Source: Planococcus liqunii
Lineage (GTDB): Bacteria; Bacillota; Bacilli; Bacillales_A; Planococcaceae
Length of the DNA: 64,000 nucleotides
Assembly (NCBI RefSeq): GCF_030413595.1
Contig: NZ_CP129238.1
Span: 2,914,001-2,978,000 of the forward strand
Direction of reading: 5' to 3'
Shown: one piece after another, positions 1-8,740 of the stretch
Numbering within the stretch: the stretch's first letter is position 1
Layout of the letters: each line of letters opens with the position of its first letter
Position numbers and translations under genes: made by a program
The notes under the pieces: generated by a model
Told to the model about the DNA's origin: nothing
Seen by the model: the letters and a program-made list of their open reading frames with translations, nothing else
Databases searched by the model: none

Positions 1-472
1 CTTTTGTACGGATCAAACCGCCGGCAATGACCGGGATGCCGGTCTGTTCGTGGACTTCCGCTATGACGGATGGAATGATGCCCGGCAAGATTTCAATATA
101 GTCGGGTTTTACCTGATTGATCAATTTGATGTTATGTTCGAGTGCATGGCTGTCGAGCAGAAACAAGCGCTGAATCGTCATCAATTTGTTTTTCTTCGCC
201 ATGGCAATGACATTGCTGCGTGTCGAAACAATGCCGTCCGGCTTTACTTCGCGCACCAAGTATTCAATGCCATAGGCATCCGCTTTTAATCCCTGGATCA
301 AATCAATATGCAAAATCACTTTCTTATTTGCCTTTTTGGCTGCTTGCACCAGCGCTTTCAGCTGAGACAATCGGATTTCCAAGTAAATGATGTATTCATG
401 GTCGCTGCTCAGCAGCCGTTCAAACTCTTTCATATTGCGCAAAACGGGCAAAACGCCCTTTAATTCAGACAC
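1..472 (-). CDS. glpP: Glycerol uptake operon antiterminator GlpP (3' end outside window)
   Basis: RNA-binding antiterminator that in Bacillus acts on leader mRNAs of the glycerol genes in response to glycerol-3-phosphate. The visible 157 codons carry the family's TIM-barrel-like segments LHIDLIQGLKADAYGIEYL (about residues 59-77) and IPVIAGGLI near the cut end. The family is usually about 185-190 aa, so roughly 30 residues lie outside. I place the start at a GTG at 472 because AAGGAGG lies just upstream and the N-terminus (SELKGVLPVLRNMKEFERLL) matches the family. The glycerol genes themselves are not visible. Family identity is recognised from sequence; the role is family knowledge. Confidence 0.85.
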   Translation of the reverse strand, partial: MSELKGVLPVLRNMKEFERLLSSDHEYIIYLEIRLSQLKALVQAAKKANKKVILHIDLIQGLKADAYGIEYLVREVKPDGIVSTRSNVIAMAKKNKLMTIQRLFLLDSHALEHNIKLINQVKPDYIEILPGIIPSVIAEVHEQTGIPVIAGGLIRTK

Positions 473-560
473 CCAATTTCCTCCTTGCAATTGCTTTCCG
501 CGTTCCATTATCCCCTGTAACTCAATATGTTTCAAATCCAAAGTGTGCGGAAATTATGCC

Positions 561-572
561 GGTGCCTGACAT
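561..572. repeat. Short GGTGCC-type motif, copy 1
   Basis: The 12-mer GGTGCCTGACAT lies 11 bases beyond the stop codon of the YfhO gene. A related 11-mer occurs 8 bases beyond the stop of the SGNH gene (3618-3628), in the opposite orientation. Function unknown; two occurrences may be chance. Confidence 0.3.
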
Positions 573-582
573 GCACATATTT

Positions 583-3207
583 TCAGCCGTTTTTCCGCCT
601 GCCATAGAGATGCAACAATAAAGCAGCAAGTGCCGAAATAACCGTGACAAGCAGTCCCGGATAAAATCCAGGCGTAATATACGACAGCTCAATCCGGTGT
701 TCTCCAGGTTCCAAATAAACCCCGCTGAATGCGCCCTGCACTTCCAGCAATTCCGCTTCTTTGCCGTTCACTTTCATATTCCACTGTTCACTATAGGGAA
801 TGGATAAGAACAAAAACCCTTGTTCCTTGACGGAAAGATCACCCGATACGTGATTGCCTTTCACATGCAAATTGTCCATGCTATGAGCTTCGCGCTGATC
901 TGCTTGCTTACGGAAATCCTCATAGGAATTCCAATACACCTTAAGGCCAGACAGTTGATAGGTGCCGGGTGAAACCCCGATTTCTATTGCATCCGTCTGC
1001 CCATCCAAACGGATCAAATACCCTTTATTGGGGTAGCTATAAATATAGGAGGATTCCCGTTTCAACACTTCTTTTCCGTTGACGTCCAGCTTCATCGCCT
1101 GGTCTTCCGCCGGTGCTATTTCGAAATAGACCATGTATTCTCCCGGCTGTTGTTTTTCTTCGATTGGAATACGGACTTTCCCTCCCGATTGGACCGTCAG
1201 CAAGCCTCCTGTCATTGATGCATTATGGTAATCGGCGTTTGCCAGATCGACTTTTATCCGTTCCGGCAGCTGTTCTTTCCAATTTTCAGTTCGTGCTCGT
1301 GCATAACGGTCTGCCACAACCAATGTATTCAAAAACAGCGCGTCCCGCTCTGCCACATTCAACTGCCGCCATTCCGTTTCGGAAATCGTCTCGGTATACC
1401 ACATATCGATGCCAACCGCTGACGGATTTTCATAAACCGAATACGTTTCAGTCTCTTCTACTTTCTCGTATCCGAAGGGAGCCTTTTCATCTTTTGGCAA
1501 TACTTGATACTTTACTCCAAGCCCCGTCTCCAGTGCCCAGCGGTCGTCGAACAGCGAGTAGGTGGATACGACGACACCGTTTCTCAGCGGATTGGTTTGC
1601 CGGACATTGTAATCTTTTTTCACAAAGCTGTGCAAATTTTTCTTCAGTACACTATTGTAGGCACTCGTACCATAATAGCCATAAAGCATGGCATGGTTTA
1701 AGCGGTCCTTCGTTCCGTAGTACGTCCGGTAAAATTCATTCTGTTCCGGCACCAGTGCCGAAAAAATTTTTTGTTCTTCAGCATGATCCAGAGAGGGCTG
1801 GCTAAAATATTCATCGGTTAAATTTTTGGCCCCGAACTTGCCGACTATCTTTTCCTCAGTATAGCCCACCACATTGGCAACAGCATTTGCTCCCAATGCC
1901 AATACGAAAAGCCTTGAAAGCCACCTTTTCCGCTCCCAACGGCTCATCGCATATAACAGCAACAAAGTTAATAAGCCAAAAGCGACGGCAGCTGCGTCAT
2001 ACTGACTGGCTGTACTTCCCGTCCGCTCTTCTTTTGTATAAAGCGCCCAAAGCGATAAGCCAATCGCCATCAAAACAAAGGCCAACAGCCGTTTATTGGC
2101 TTTCATGGCCGCTGTCAGCCAGTTCGGCAACGCGAACGCCACAGCGAAATTCAAGATGTAGAACCACCGGTACTGGATATGTGAAAACCCGTTAAAAACG
2201 CTGTACATATAAGGAACGAAATAACAGCTGAACAACAGCAGCGCCAGGATGGACTTTCTCTTCGTTTTTGCATCGGTCGGAAGAAAAATCATTAAACCGG
2301 CAATTAACGTAATGAAGAGAAAACCTAAACCTCCAATATTGCCCCAAATCTGTTCCGGCAAACTGGCAGTCCAGTCGGCACCGAAGAACAAAGGAATTTC
2401 CGGTTTTATTGCCAAACGGTCTGAGTAATAGACGGACAGGACGCCCGGCAAAAGTCCAGCGAAAGCCAAGCCCAATCCGATGGCGTAATGCAGCAGGAGC
2501 GGTGCATACGTTTTGAAAACCGATTTTTCTTTTAACGGTGTGAGCACAATGGCTGCCAGGCCGTAAAAAATGCTGCTGATAAAACCGAGATAAAAATTGC
2601 TGGCAACCGACAGGAAAATCCCCAGAATGAAAAACCGCGATTTGCCGGTCCGCTGATAATACAGCAAGCCAAAAATCGTCAAAGGCACATAGAGAAACGC
2701 TTCGGTCATATAATCGATCAGCGCCGCATGGGCAAAGAAAATAATCGAACTGCCGTAAGCCAAAGCCGCGGCCAGCGCTTTCAAGGGCTCGAACTTCTCA
2801 TAACGGACAAGCCCATACATTCCGAGCATTGCCAAAAACGATTTCAGCACGGACAAATACATTTTAAAATCGATGGCTTTAAGAATACTCCAGTCAAAGT
2901 CAAAAAAAAGTTCCGCCAGCACAACTCCGTAAAACAAAGGGCTTGTAGTGTAGTAATAGGCAAACTCACCGAGCAGATCGCCGCCTAAGCCATAGGACCA
3001 GGACCAAAAAAAATCGCCGTCTGCATAAGACTCCACGAGATGCGGAAAGAAAAACGCAAATTGGTTGATGGCATCCAGATTGACCGCCAAGTTATTCCCT
3101 TCAAACAAAAACTTCCAATGAAACAACACCGCGGCGAGCAGCAGACACATAACCGGCAACACCTTCTTCGCGTAAGTTCCTTTGCGCTTGGTTTTCAATG
3201 CAATCAC
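583..3207 (-). CDS. YfhO family polytopic membrane protein
   Basis: An 874-residue membrane protein. About a dozen hydrophobic segments fill residues 15-450. A large probably extracytoplasmic domain (about 450-840) follows, then one C-terminal transmembrane helix before a basic tail (GRRKNG). This layout and motifs such as YGLGGDLLGEFAYYYTTSP match the YfhO family (PF09586), GT-C-like proteins that in Bacillus transfer sugar from a polyprenyl-phosphate donor to lipoteichoic acid. The usual partners (CsbB-type transferase, GtcA-type flippase) are not in this window, so the donor sugar cannot be named. It stands alone; a GGAG element precedes the ATG. Family assignment is firm, substrate is open. 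Confidence 0.85.
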   Translation of the reverse strand: MIALKTKRKGTYAKKVLPVMCLLLAAVLFHWKFLFEGNNLAVNLDAINQFAFFFPHLVESYADGDFFWSWSYGLGGDLLGEFAYYYTTSPLFYGVVLAELFFDFDWSILKAIDFKMYLSVLKSFLAMLGMYGLVRYEKFEPLKALAAALAYGSSIIFFAHAALIDYMTEAFLYVPLTIFGLLYYQRTGKSRFFILGIFLSVASNFYLGFISSIFYGLAAIVLTPLKEKSVFKTYAPLLLHYAIGLGLAFAGLLPGVLSVYYSDRLAIKPEIPLFFGADWTASLPEQIWGNIGGLGFLFITLIAGLMIFLPTDAKTKRKSILALLLFSCYFVPYMYSVFNGFSHIQYRWFYILNFAVAFALPNWLTAAMKANKRLLAFVLMAIGLSLWALYTKEERTGSTASQYDAAAVAFGLLTLLLLYAMSRWERKRWLSRLFVLALGANAVANVVGYTEEKIVGKFGAKNLTDEYFSQPSLDHAEEQKIFSALVPEQNEFYRTYYGTKDRLNHAMLYGYYGTSAYNSVLKKNLHSFVKKDYNVRQTNPLRNGVVVSTYSLFDDRWALETGLGVKYQVLPKDEKAPFGYEKVEETETYSVYENPSAVGIDMWYTETISETEWRQLNVAERDALFLNTLVVADRYARARTENWKEQLPERIKVDLANADYHNASMTGGLLTVQSGGKVRIPIEEKQQPGEYMVYFEIAPAEDQAMKLDVNGKEVLKRESSYIYSYPNKGYLIRLDGQTDAIEIGVSPGTYQLSGLKVYWNSYEDFRKQADQREAHSMDNLHVKGNHVSGDLSVKEQGFLFLSIPYSEQWNMKVNGKEAELLEVQGAFSGVYLEPGEHRIELSYITPGFYPGLLVTVISALAALLLHLYGRRKNG

Positions 3208-3554
3208 TCCAGAAGGACAGACTATGTATGCCTTGATATGTCATATCGCCTTCCACAAATCTTCATGAAAGAAAGATCCATAGATCATTCAGCAAACGCT
3301 GGTACGCAGGCGCTGTTCTGCCAAATATCATTCAAATAATAATTATCCCTACTATCCCCTTAGTCCAACACAACAAAACCTTATTATTTCATCCGAAATT
3401 CACCAAAGTTTCTTATTAGAGCATAAGCCAAAAATTATATGGAAATGGTATGGGAGCATGGCTCATGTGAGATTTCCTTAGTAGAAACGGCGTAAAAGCC
3501 TTAGAAGCAGATGTAACATAGAAGCAAGAAATCAGGAAAATTCTTAAAAAGCAT
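3208..3554. other. Intergenic region upstream of the YfhO gene
   Basis: About 350 bases of A+T-rich sequence with no convincing gene. A 19-codon plus-strand reading frame starts at 3439 but lacks a ribosome binding site. The promoter for the YfhO gene should lie here, but I could not pick a clear -35/-10 pair. Confidence 0.5.
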
Positions 3555-3596
3555 TCAAAACAGCCGCACCTGAGATTATAGGAGCGGCTGTTTTGA
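3555..3596 (-). terminator. Rho-independent terminator of the SGNH-fold gene
   Basis: Perfect 13-bp stem (TCAAAACAGCCGC with its complement), 16-base loop, followed on the minus strand by a T-rich run. It lies 40 bases beyond the stop at 3636. Confidence 0.8.
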
Positions 3597-3617
3597 AATG
3601 AGCATATCTTGTTTTAA

Positions 3618-3628
3618 TGACTGGCACC
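3618..3628. repeat. Short GGTGCC-type motif, copy 2
   Basis: TGACTGGCACC, the reverse complement of GGTGCCAGTCA, close to the 3' end of the SGNH gene. It resembles the motif at 561-572 but is inverted. Similar short motifs are known to recur in Bacilli 3' regions; that link is my recollection, not tested. Confidence 0.3.
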
Positions 3629-3635
3629 TTCACAT

Positions 3636-4553
3636 TTATTGCAAGTCCAGTTCTTGTTTCATTGTTTGCCATATGAGCTCGTATCCATCATTTTGCGGAT
3701 TAGAAGTAGCAGTTTGCATTAGGCTTTCGTATTTAACGCCATTTTCCATTTGTTCTTGAAAAGCATCGAATTGGGAAATGAAAGTATAGCCTTTTTCTTC
3801 ACTGATATTCTTCAATACCTCATTAATTTCTTTCATAGTAAACTTATATGGCTGCAAGTCTTCTTTTGAAGGTGGCGGCGACATAACAATCATAGATTCT
3901 GAACGCTCGTCAGCAACTGCCAGAAGCTTACGCATTGTCGCCTCGTACTCCTCTAATGTAATAAAAATCCGATCATCCGTGCCAATCATGACAATGACCG
4001 CTTCTTCTTTTGGTTTTAACAATCTATCAAGATTTCGCAAAGTCCAATCCGCTGTCTTATCTCGAATTCCGGCATTGATCACATCAACTTCACCGAATTC
4101 TGGTTTACTTGCATAATTTCGTAGTTGATTTGCCCATGAGTCGAATTCATATCCTGCTTCTCGATATGTTTCGCCATTTCCATGGAAAATGATCCGGCCG
4201 CCATCGGGCGCAGAATATGCAGAATGTCCGTACCCTGCGGTAATTCCGTCACCCAGTAACTTGATAGAAGTTATCTTTTGCTCGAGCAAAAGATTGTAAA
4301 ACTCGCTTTCCTCACTTTTCACAGAAGCTGCTTTTTCCTCATCTTCTATGACTTCAGCTTTTTCCTCAGTACTCTCTTTTTCTTGAACTATTTCCTTTTC
4401 ACCCAATACTTCCATAGATTTCGTTTGAGCTACGTTATCCATTGACTGCTGTGAATGCTGTTCAATTTTTTCATCCCAATTATTTTTTGAAAACACAAAT
4501 GCAACCATTAATACAATGATGATAGCCATCATTAAAAGTCGAACAATTTTCAC
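3636..4553 (-). CDS. Membrane-anchored SGNH/GDSL-fold protein, probably inactive
   Basis: 305 aa. An N-terminal membrane anchor (about residues 3-22) is followed by a low-complexity, Glu/Lys-rich linker (23-90) and an SGNH-fold domain (95-305). The fold is clear from LLGDGITAGYG, VINAGIRDKTADW, VMIGTDDR and the C-terminal PQNDGYELI. Every catalytic position is changed, however. The block I GDS is GDG (Gly103, codon GGA), block III GxND is GTDD (191-194), and block V DxxHP reads A-T-S-N-P (282-286), so Ser, Asn, Asp and His are all missing. Family members are normally esterases or O-acetyl hydrolases acting on surface polysaccharide. This one is more likely a binding or scaffolding protein. 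It is monocistronic with its own terminator. Confidence 0.75.
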   Translation of the reverse strand: MKIVRLLMMAIIIVLMVAFVFSKNNWDEKIEQHSQQSMDNVAQTKSMEVLGEKEIVQEKESTEEKAEVIEDEEKAASVKSEESEFYNLLLEQKITSIKLLGDGITAGYGHSAYSAPDGGRIIFHGNGETYREAGYEFDSWANQLRNYASKPEFGEVDVINAGIRDKTADWTLRNLDRLLKPKEEAVIVMIGTDDRIFITLEEYEATMRKLLAVADERSESMIVMSPPPSKEDLQPYKFTMKEINEVLKNISEEKGYTFISQFDAFQEQMENGVKYESLMQTATSNPQNDGYELIWQTMKQELDLQ

Positions 4554-4823
4554 TTCGGAGACCTCCTGATTTCTTAACCTTGCTTTTGATTATCTCATGG
4601 CTATCAGATCAAAGAAAAGCCTTTATATAGAAATGGTTTTAAAATGTTACAGTATTTGTCGTTTTTTCTATTAAATTGTCCTTAGCAATTTCAACTTCAA
4701 ACAAATCTTTACAATTAAAGTATTTAAATTAAAGCATTTATATTGTTAAAATTAATTGAAGAATCCAAACAGGAATTTCAAACCGATATTTTCACTCATG
4801 TACTTTGGATAATATAAAACAAA
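4554..4823. other. A+T-rich intergenic region upstream of the SGNH-fold gene
   Basis: No gene seen. It should contain the promoter of the SGNH-fold gene. A GGAGG-type ribosome binding site precedes the ATG at 4553. Confidence 0.4.
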
Positions 4824-4860
4824 AAATCCTGAACAGAATGAGCCAATTCTGCCAGGATTT
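4824..4860 (-). terminator. Terminator after the ATP-grasp fragment
   Basis: Stem AAATCCTG/CAGGATTT plus an inner CAGAAT/ATTCTG pairing, with a run of A on the plus strand (T-run on the minus transcript), 36 bases beyond the stop at 4897. Confidence 0.75.
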
Positions 4861-4896
4861 ATTTCACTTATTATTTATTGAAATTTTTTACGGTCA

Positions 4897-5358
4897 TTAA
4901 TTTGTTGCATAAATAGACATTTTTTCAAAACTACGAAGAATCACTGGAAACTCTAAAGCGCTCGCTTCTTCTGCGCTTTCATAAAGGGAAATTTCATTAA
5001 TAACCGAAACATTAAACGTCCTGCAGAAATCATTAAATTTATCTAAAACAAGCTTACTTTCCGTTTTGTCCCTTCTCACATAAAAAGGGACCTTAAGTCT
5101 TTTGCATAATGCCAATGCATTCCAGGTTGTCACATCGCCTAATGCCGCATAAATACAATCCGGTTTTTCATGTTCTCCTATCTCTAAAAGACTTTTAATA
5201 TTTGAAGGGCTGATGTCGTAAACAATGTCTGCGTAATTCTTAGCTGGAGCATTTATCGTAGTATCAGCCACAATTGTATAAATATCCATTTTTTTTATTT
5301 CTTCTACCATCTTTGCGACTGAGTTATTTCCCCCAAGAAATAGAACCTTCTTTTTCAT
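4897..5358 (-). pseudogene. Truncated ATP-grasp / carbamoyl-phosphate-synthase-like protein
   Basis: 153 residues starting MKKKVLFLGGNNSVA, chosen because GAGGAGG precedes this ATG; an upstream in-frame ATG has no site. Residues 1-95 look like a pre-ATP-grasp Rossmann domain. The following VPFYVRRDKTESKLVLDKF matches the beginning of an ATP-grasp domain. The protein then stops after KMSIYATN, where intact members run to 330-420 residues, so the ATP-binding and catalytic halves are missing. No continuation is visible downstream because a terminator follows at once. It is very A+T rich. Such enzymes often modify surface polysaccharide amino-sugars, which fits the FemAB-like neighbours. It could be a decayed gene or, less likely, an expressed small protein. 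Confidence 0.6.
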
Positions 5359-5730
5359 TAAGACAACCTCCTCATTCAATCTATTTCTTTTGCGCAACTT
5401 CCCATTAATCAATAATATGGCATAGACATTCTATTATTCATTCATAAAGAGGGTTTAATTACCCATTTTTATCTAGTAAAGATAAATAATATAATGCTAT
5501 TTAATATGGAATTAATACCAATTTACCAATTCGTCCTTCATAAGTCAATCTTATTATCTGAATTTTTAAACTAATAATATTCAAATTTGATAAACTCTAA
5601 TTTTTCTCTTGCAGCAAATGCATTTTTCTTTTCTCACACAACTTTTTTATCCTTTTTTTAACTTCTTTTTAACAATTCCCTCCTAAAATTGGTTTAGTGA
5701 CATTGAATCGGTTTAAGGAGGAAGAACAAC
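5359..5730. other. Divergent A+T-rich promoter region
   Basis: About 370 bases between the divergent ATP-grasp fragment and the first FemAB-like gene, with no coding sequence seen. It ends in a strong AAGGAGGA ribosome binding site at 5716-5723 for the plus-strand gene. I could not assign -35/-10 elements with confidence. Confidence 0.45.
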
Positions 5731-6729
5731 ATGACAGTCAAGTCAAAGGTACAAGTGCCGGATATCTTTTTTTTACCGGAATGGGGCAAAGCTTATGAAA
5801 ACCAAGATCATGGTGAAAGCAGAGTATTTGAAGTAAAAAATGCAATGGGACATATTTTTTATCCGTTTGTCTTAAGACCCATCCCGATTCTGGCTGGCGA
5901 AACACTTTACTACGACACTGTTACGCCTTTTGGGCAAAACGGTCCGATTATCCTTAAATGCAAGCCCGGCAAAAAAGCCGAACTTACCGCTTTGTTTGAC
6001 CAAGAATTTCAAGCCTATTGCATGCAAAATAATATCGTTGCGGAGTATGTCCGTTTCAATGCTTGGCTAAAAAACATTGAGGACTTTAAAGATATTTACA
6101 GCATCGATAACCGGGGCATAACGATGTATATCGACTTGACGGTCCAAGATTTTTTCTTGGACGAATTCAAATCATCCACTCGCCAACAAGTGCGGCGGGC
6201 GCTGAAAAACAATGTGCAAATCGAATACGATTTTACCGGTGAAAGCATCGCTGACTTCCACCGCCTGTACCAGATTATGGCTAGACGGAACAATGTGCCT
6301 GAGTATTATTTGTTCTCAGAGGATTTATTAAGAAACTCTTTCAAACTCCTCGAAGCTCAGCAATTCATCGTTTATGTAAAATACGAAGGTGTGGCAATTT
6401 CTGCAGCTTTATTCGTTCATCACGGCGACTACCTCCACTATCATTTGGCTGCAAACGATCCGGCATATTTTCACTTAGCTGGAAACAGCTTACTGATTAA
6501 CGAAGGATGCCGTTGGGGCGTGGAGAACGGCAAAAAAGAAATGCATCTTGGAGGTGCGTCTACAGAAGCCCTTTCCCGCTTCAAACGTGGTTTTACCAAA
6601 ACGGAACCACTGGATATATTGACTGGCAAAAAAATTAGAAACCTTAAAATTTATCAGTTGCTTTCCGATATTAAATTGAAAAATGAAGGAATTAAAAATC
6701 CTTCACATTTTCCAATGTATAGAGGCTAA
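5731..6729 (+). CDS. FemAB-like / GNAT-fold acyltransferase, paralogue 1
   Basis: 332 aa, no signal peptide, predicted cytoplasmic. It belongs to the double-GNAT FemAB-like group (Acetyltransf_6 type). Features shared with the paralogues at 6774-7793 and 27180-28190 are the N-terminal VTPFGQNGP segment (VTPYGYGGP in the others), an EYVRFN block, a basic helix SSTRQQVRRALKNN (about 146-159), and the C-terminal HLGGAS...FKRGF block (RLRL/LFKKKFG type). Relatives transfer acyl or aminoacyl groups to cell-wall or exopolysaccharide precursors; the substrate here is unknown. It is the most divergent of the three copies and faces copy 2 across a shared terminator. Confidence 0.75.
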   Translation: MTVKSKVQVPDIFFLPEWGKAYENQDHGESRVFEVKNAMGHIFYPFVLRPIPILAGETLYYDTVTPFGQNGPIILKCKPGKKAELTALFDQEFQAYCMQNNIVAEYVRFNAWLKNIEDFKDIYSIDNRGITMYIDLTVQDFFLDEFKSSTRQQVRRALKNNVQIEYDFTGESIADFHRLYQIMARRNNVPEYYLFSEDLLRNSFKLLEAQQFIVYVKYEGVAISAALFVHHGDYLHYHLAANDPAYFHLAGNSLLINEGCRWGVENGKKEMHLGGASTEALSRFKRGFTKTEPLDILTGKKIRNLKIYQLLSDIKLKNEGIKNPSHFPMYRG

Positions 6730-6740
6730 TGTACGTAAAA

Positions 6741-6770
6741 GAACCTTCCGCATCAATAAGCGGAAGGTTC
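6741..6770. terminator. Bidirectional terminator between convergent FemAB-like genes
   Basis: Perfect 11-bp stem GAACCTTCCGC with its complement, loop ATCAATAA. It has A-rich sequence on the left and TTATTA on the right, and sits 12 and 4 bases from the two convergent stops. Confidence 0.85.
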
Positions 6771-6773
6771 TTA

Positions 6774-7793
6774 TTATCCCTGCACATTTTGGATTTCATT
6801 AAAGGCTTCAGTCTCTCTGGAGCGGTATGCCGGGAAAAACTCCGTTTCGCAAATTGTTCCGGCAACTCCACAAACTTTGTCGTAAACCTCCTGATTCCAA
6901 ACTTTTCGGCCGATATAAAAATCAAATTCTGTGTTTTGCCCAAACTTTTTCTTAAACAGATAAAGGCTATCGTCTGGTCTATTGCTGGTCCCTCCACCGG
7001 CATGAATTAGATGCGCACCGTGCTCTTTTCCCCATACGGCAATTCCGTATGTCATTACGTAAACTGGGGAAAGATGATGGAATTCAGACAAGGTGCCGGA
7101 TAGGTGGGTATGGATTATATTATTATAAAAGAAATGCAACTCCGCCCCTATTACCTGACCTTCATATAAGGCTTCAACCAATACGATTTGATCACCGAAA
7201 TACTGAAGGCATTTGGAGAAATAGTCTTCATCAAAATAATAATACGTATCGGCTCCAATGCGCTTCATATTAATGTGATAAATTTCCTTGAATAATTCCA
7301 GGCTTTTCGGATTCACGGTCACCTGGTAGTCCACACCGTTGCGCATCACATGGCGTATATTTTTTCGGGTCGATTTGGAAAACTCCGATTGGATCGGGTC
7401 GTCATAGTCGCGAAGGTTGGTTCCTACCGTTTTGCGGGCAAAAATCACTTCATAGCAAGCCGTAAAGTCTTTAGCGTTGCCGAGCACGGGATGGAACCGG
7501 ACAAATTCAGAAATAATCTTTTCTTCCAAACAATATTTTTGGAAAGCAATTTTAAATTCCTGAATTAGCTCTGTTTTATCAGCGTCTTCCCCACTCATAA
7601 TAACAGGGCCACCGTAGCCGTATGGAGTGACGATATCGAAATAGGTCTCGCCACCAATTTGCACGGGCACTTCCCGTTTAATGAAAAGATGCCTAACAGT
7701 TCCAAGTGAGTGATTAAATACAAAAACTTCACATTCGCCATCTTCAATTTCCTCATAAAGCCTTCCATAGTTCTCTTCAAAAAATATATCCAT
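6774..7793 (-). CDS. FemAB-like / GNAT-fold acyltransferase, paralogue 2
   Basis: 339 aa cytoplasmic protein, co-linear with the gene at 27180-28190. Shared blocks are FFEENYGRLYE at the start, VTPYGYGGP near residue 62, EFVRFHP near 97, DYDDPI near 130, STRKNIRHVMRNGV near 142, and LFKKKFG near 295. Family knowledge suggests acyl or aminoacyl transfer to a surface-glycan or peptidoglycan precursor. The short N-terminus is right because paralogue 3 starts at the same place. It is convergent with paralogue 1, so the two are not an operon. Which donor it uses (CoA or aminoacyl-tRNA) cannot be read from the sequence. Confidence 0.75.
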   Translation of the reverse strand: MDIFFEENYGRLYEEIEDGECEVFVFNHSLGTVRHLFIKREVPVQIGGETYFDIVTPYGYGGPVIMSGEDADKTELIQEFKIAFQKYCLEEKIISEFVRFHPVLGNAKDFTACYEVIFARKTVGTNLRDYDDPIQSEFSKSTRKNIRHVMRNGVDYQVTVNPKSLELFKEIYHINMKRIGADTYYYFDEDYFSKCLQYFGDQIVLVEALYEGQVIGAELHFFYNNIIHTHLSGTLSEFHHLSPVYVMTYGIAVWGKEHGAHLIHAGGGTSNRPDDSLYLFKKKFGQNTEFDFYIGRKVWNQEVYDKVCGVAGTICETEFFPAYRSRETEAFNEIQNVQG

Positions 7794-8080
7794 GTCCTTT
7801 ATCCCTCATTCCTGCAATATGTCGCCTGCACCCATTGCAGTAAGTTCCTGCATGATTATCCGGGCTACCGACTCGTCTTTTTCGAATATTTAGATTTATT
7901 AATTAGTTATACCTATTACCATACACCGGTTATATTGTATTTTCAACAGGAAAATTTTAAGATATTTGTAATTTTTAATTTTAGTTATCAATTTTCTCTT
8001 ATTTCGTTAACAAGATGTCTGTCTTCTCGAGTAGTTTTACTGGCGGACAGAACCTACTATGGCTGGTCCGAGACACGACA

Positions 8081-8710
8081 TCAATCTGTAGAGGAAAAAC
8101 GTTTCTTTAAAGCTTCAAATTCCGCTTTAAATTTGCTGCGATATTCTTTCACTCTGCCCTGCCGGTGTTCTGAACGCGCCTTTCGCATATCTTCTTTAGC
8201 TCTCTCTTGAAGATTCCGTTCCACTTCCCTGGCATGATCCACTTCATCCAGGATGTCACTAGCGTAGTAGCGCACCGTAACCACATCAAACTTCTCCACA
8301 AGGCGGTCGTAAGATGCCTCATTTTGCTCCTGAGCAACTACCACCAGTACCACGTCCTGTTCTTTCATGCGCGAAGTAATGGCTGTAATCAGGCTCGCTT
8401 CTTCTTCCGCTTCACCTACGTCTTTTGCCAGTCCTACTACAGAGCCAATTCCTGCCCCTAGAAGCATGCCGAGTGGTCCGCCCAAAAGCCCTACGAGCCC
8501 CCCGATCAAGCTGCCTTTCCACGTATCGTCCCGTGTCCGTTTTCCGGTGTCGAATCCGTCCTGAAATAAAATTTGGCCATTCGACTTTTTCAACAACGCT
8601 GCCTGTGACAGCAAAAACTGATCGGTGATTGTGCTTTTCTTCTTCAATTCCGATAATGCTTGATACGCTTCGCTTTCCACTTCAAAATAACTAATGATGA
8701 CATTTTCCAT
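8081..8710 (-). CDS. DUF1269-like glycine-rich membrane protein
   Basis: 209 aa starting MENVIISYFEVESEAYQAL; AAGGAGG sits 8 bases before this ATG, whereas an in-frame ATG 18 bases upstream has no site. A ferredoxin-like N-terminal domain (1-65) is followed by a glycine-rich hydrophobic hairpin (about 70-96, LIGGLVGLLGGPLGMLLGAG). A second alpha/beta domain then leads to a highly charged, probably helical C-terminus (155-209). This layout fits DUF1269-type proteins, often stress induced. The VanZ gene ends 30 bases upstream on the same strand, so the two may be co-transcribed. Molecular function unknown. Confidence 0.65.
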   Translation of the reverse strand: MENVIISYFEVESEAYQALSELKKKSTITDQFLLSQAALLKKSNGQILFQDGFDTGKRTRDDTWKGSLIGGLVGLLGGPLGMLLGAGIGSVVGLAKDVGEAEEEASLITAITSRMKEQDVVLVVVAQEQNEASYDRLVEKFDVVTVRYYASDILDEVDHAREVERNLQERAKEDMRKARSEHRQGRVKEYRSKFKAEFEALKKRFSSTD

Positions 8711-8740
8711 AATAATCGCCTCCTTCATTCTTTTAGTCGT

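Noticed and set aside
3439..3495. Nineteen-codon plus-strand frame
   Set aside because: No ribosome binding site, no promoter and no similarity I recognise.
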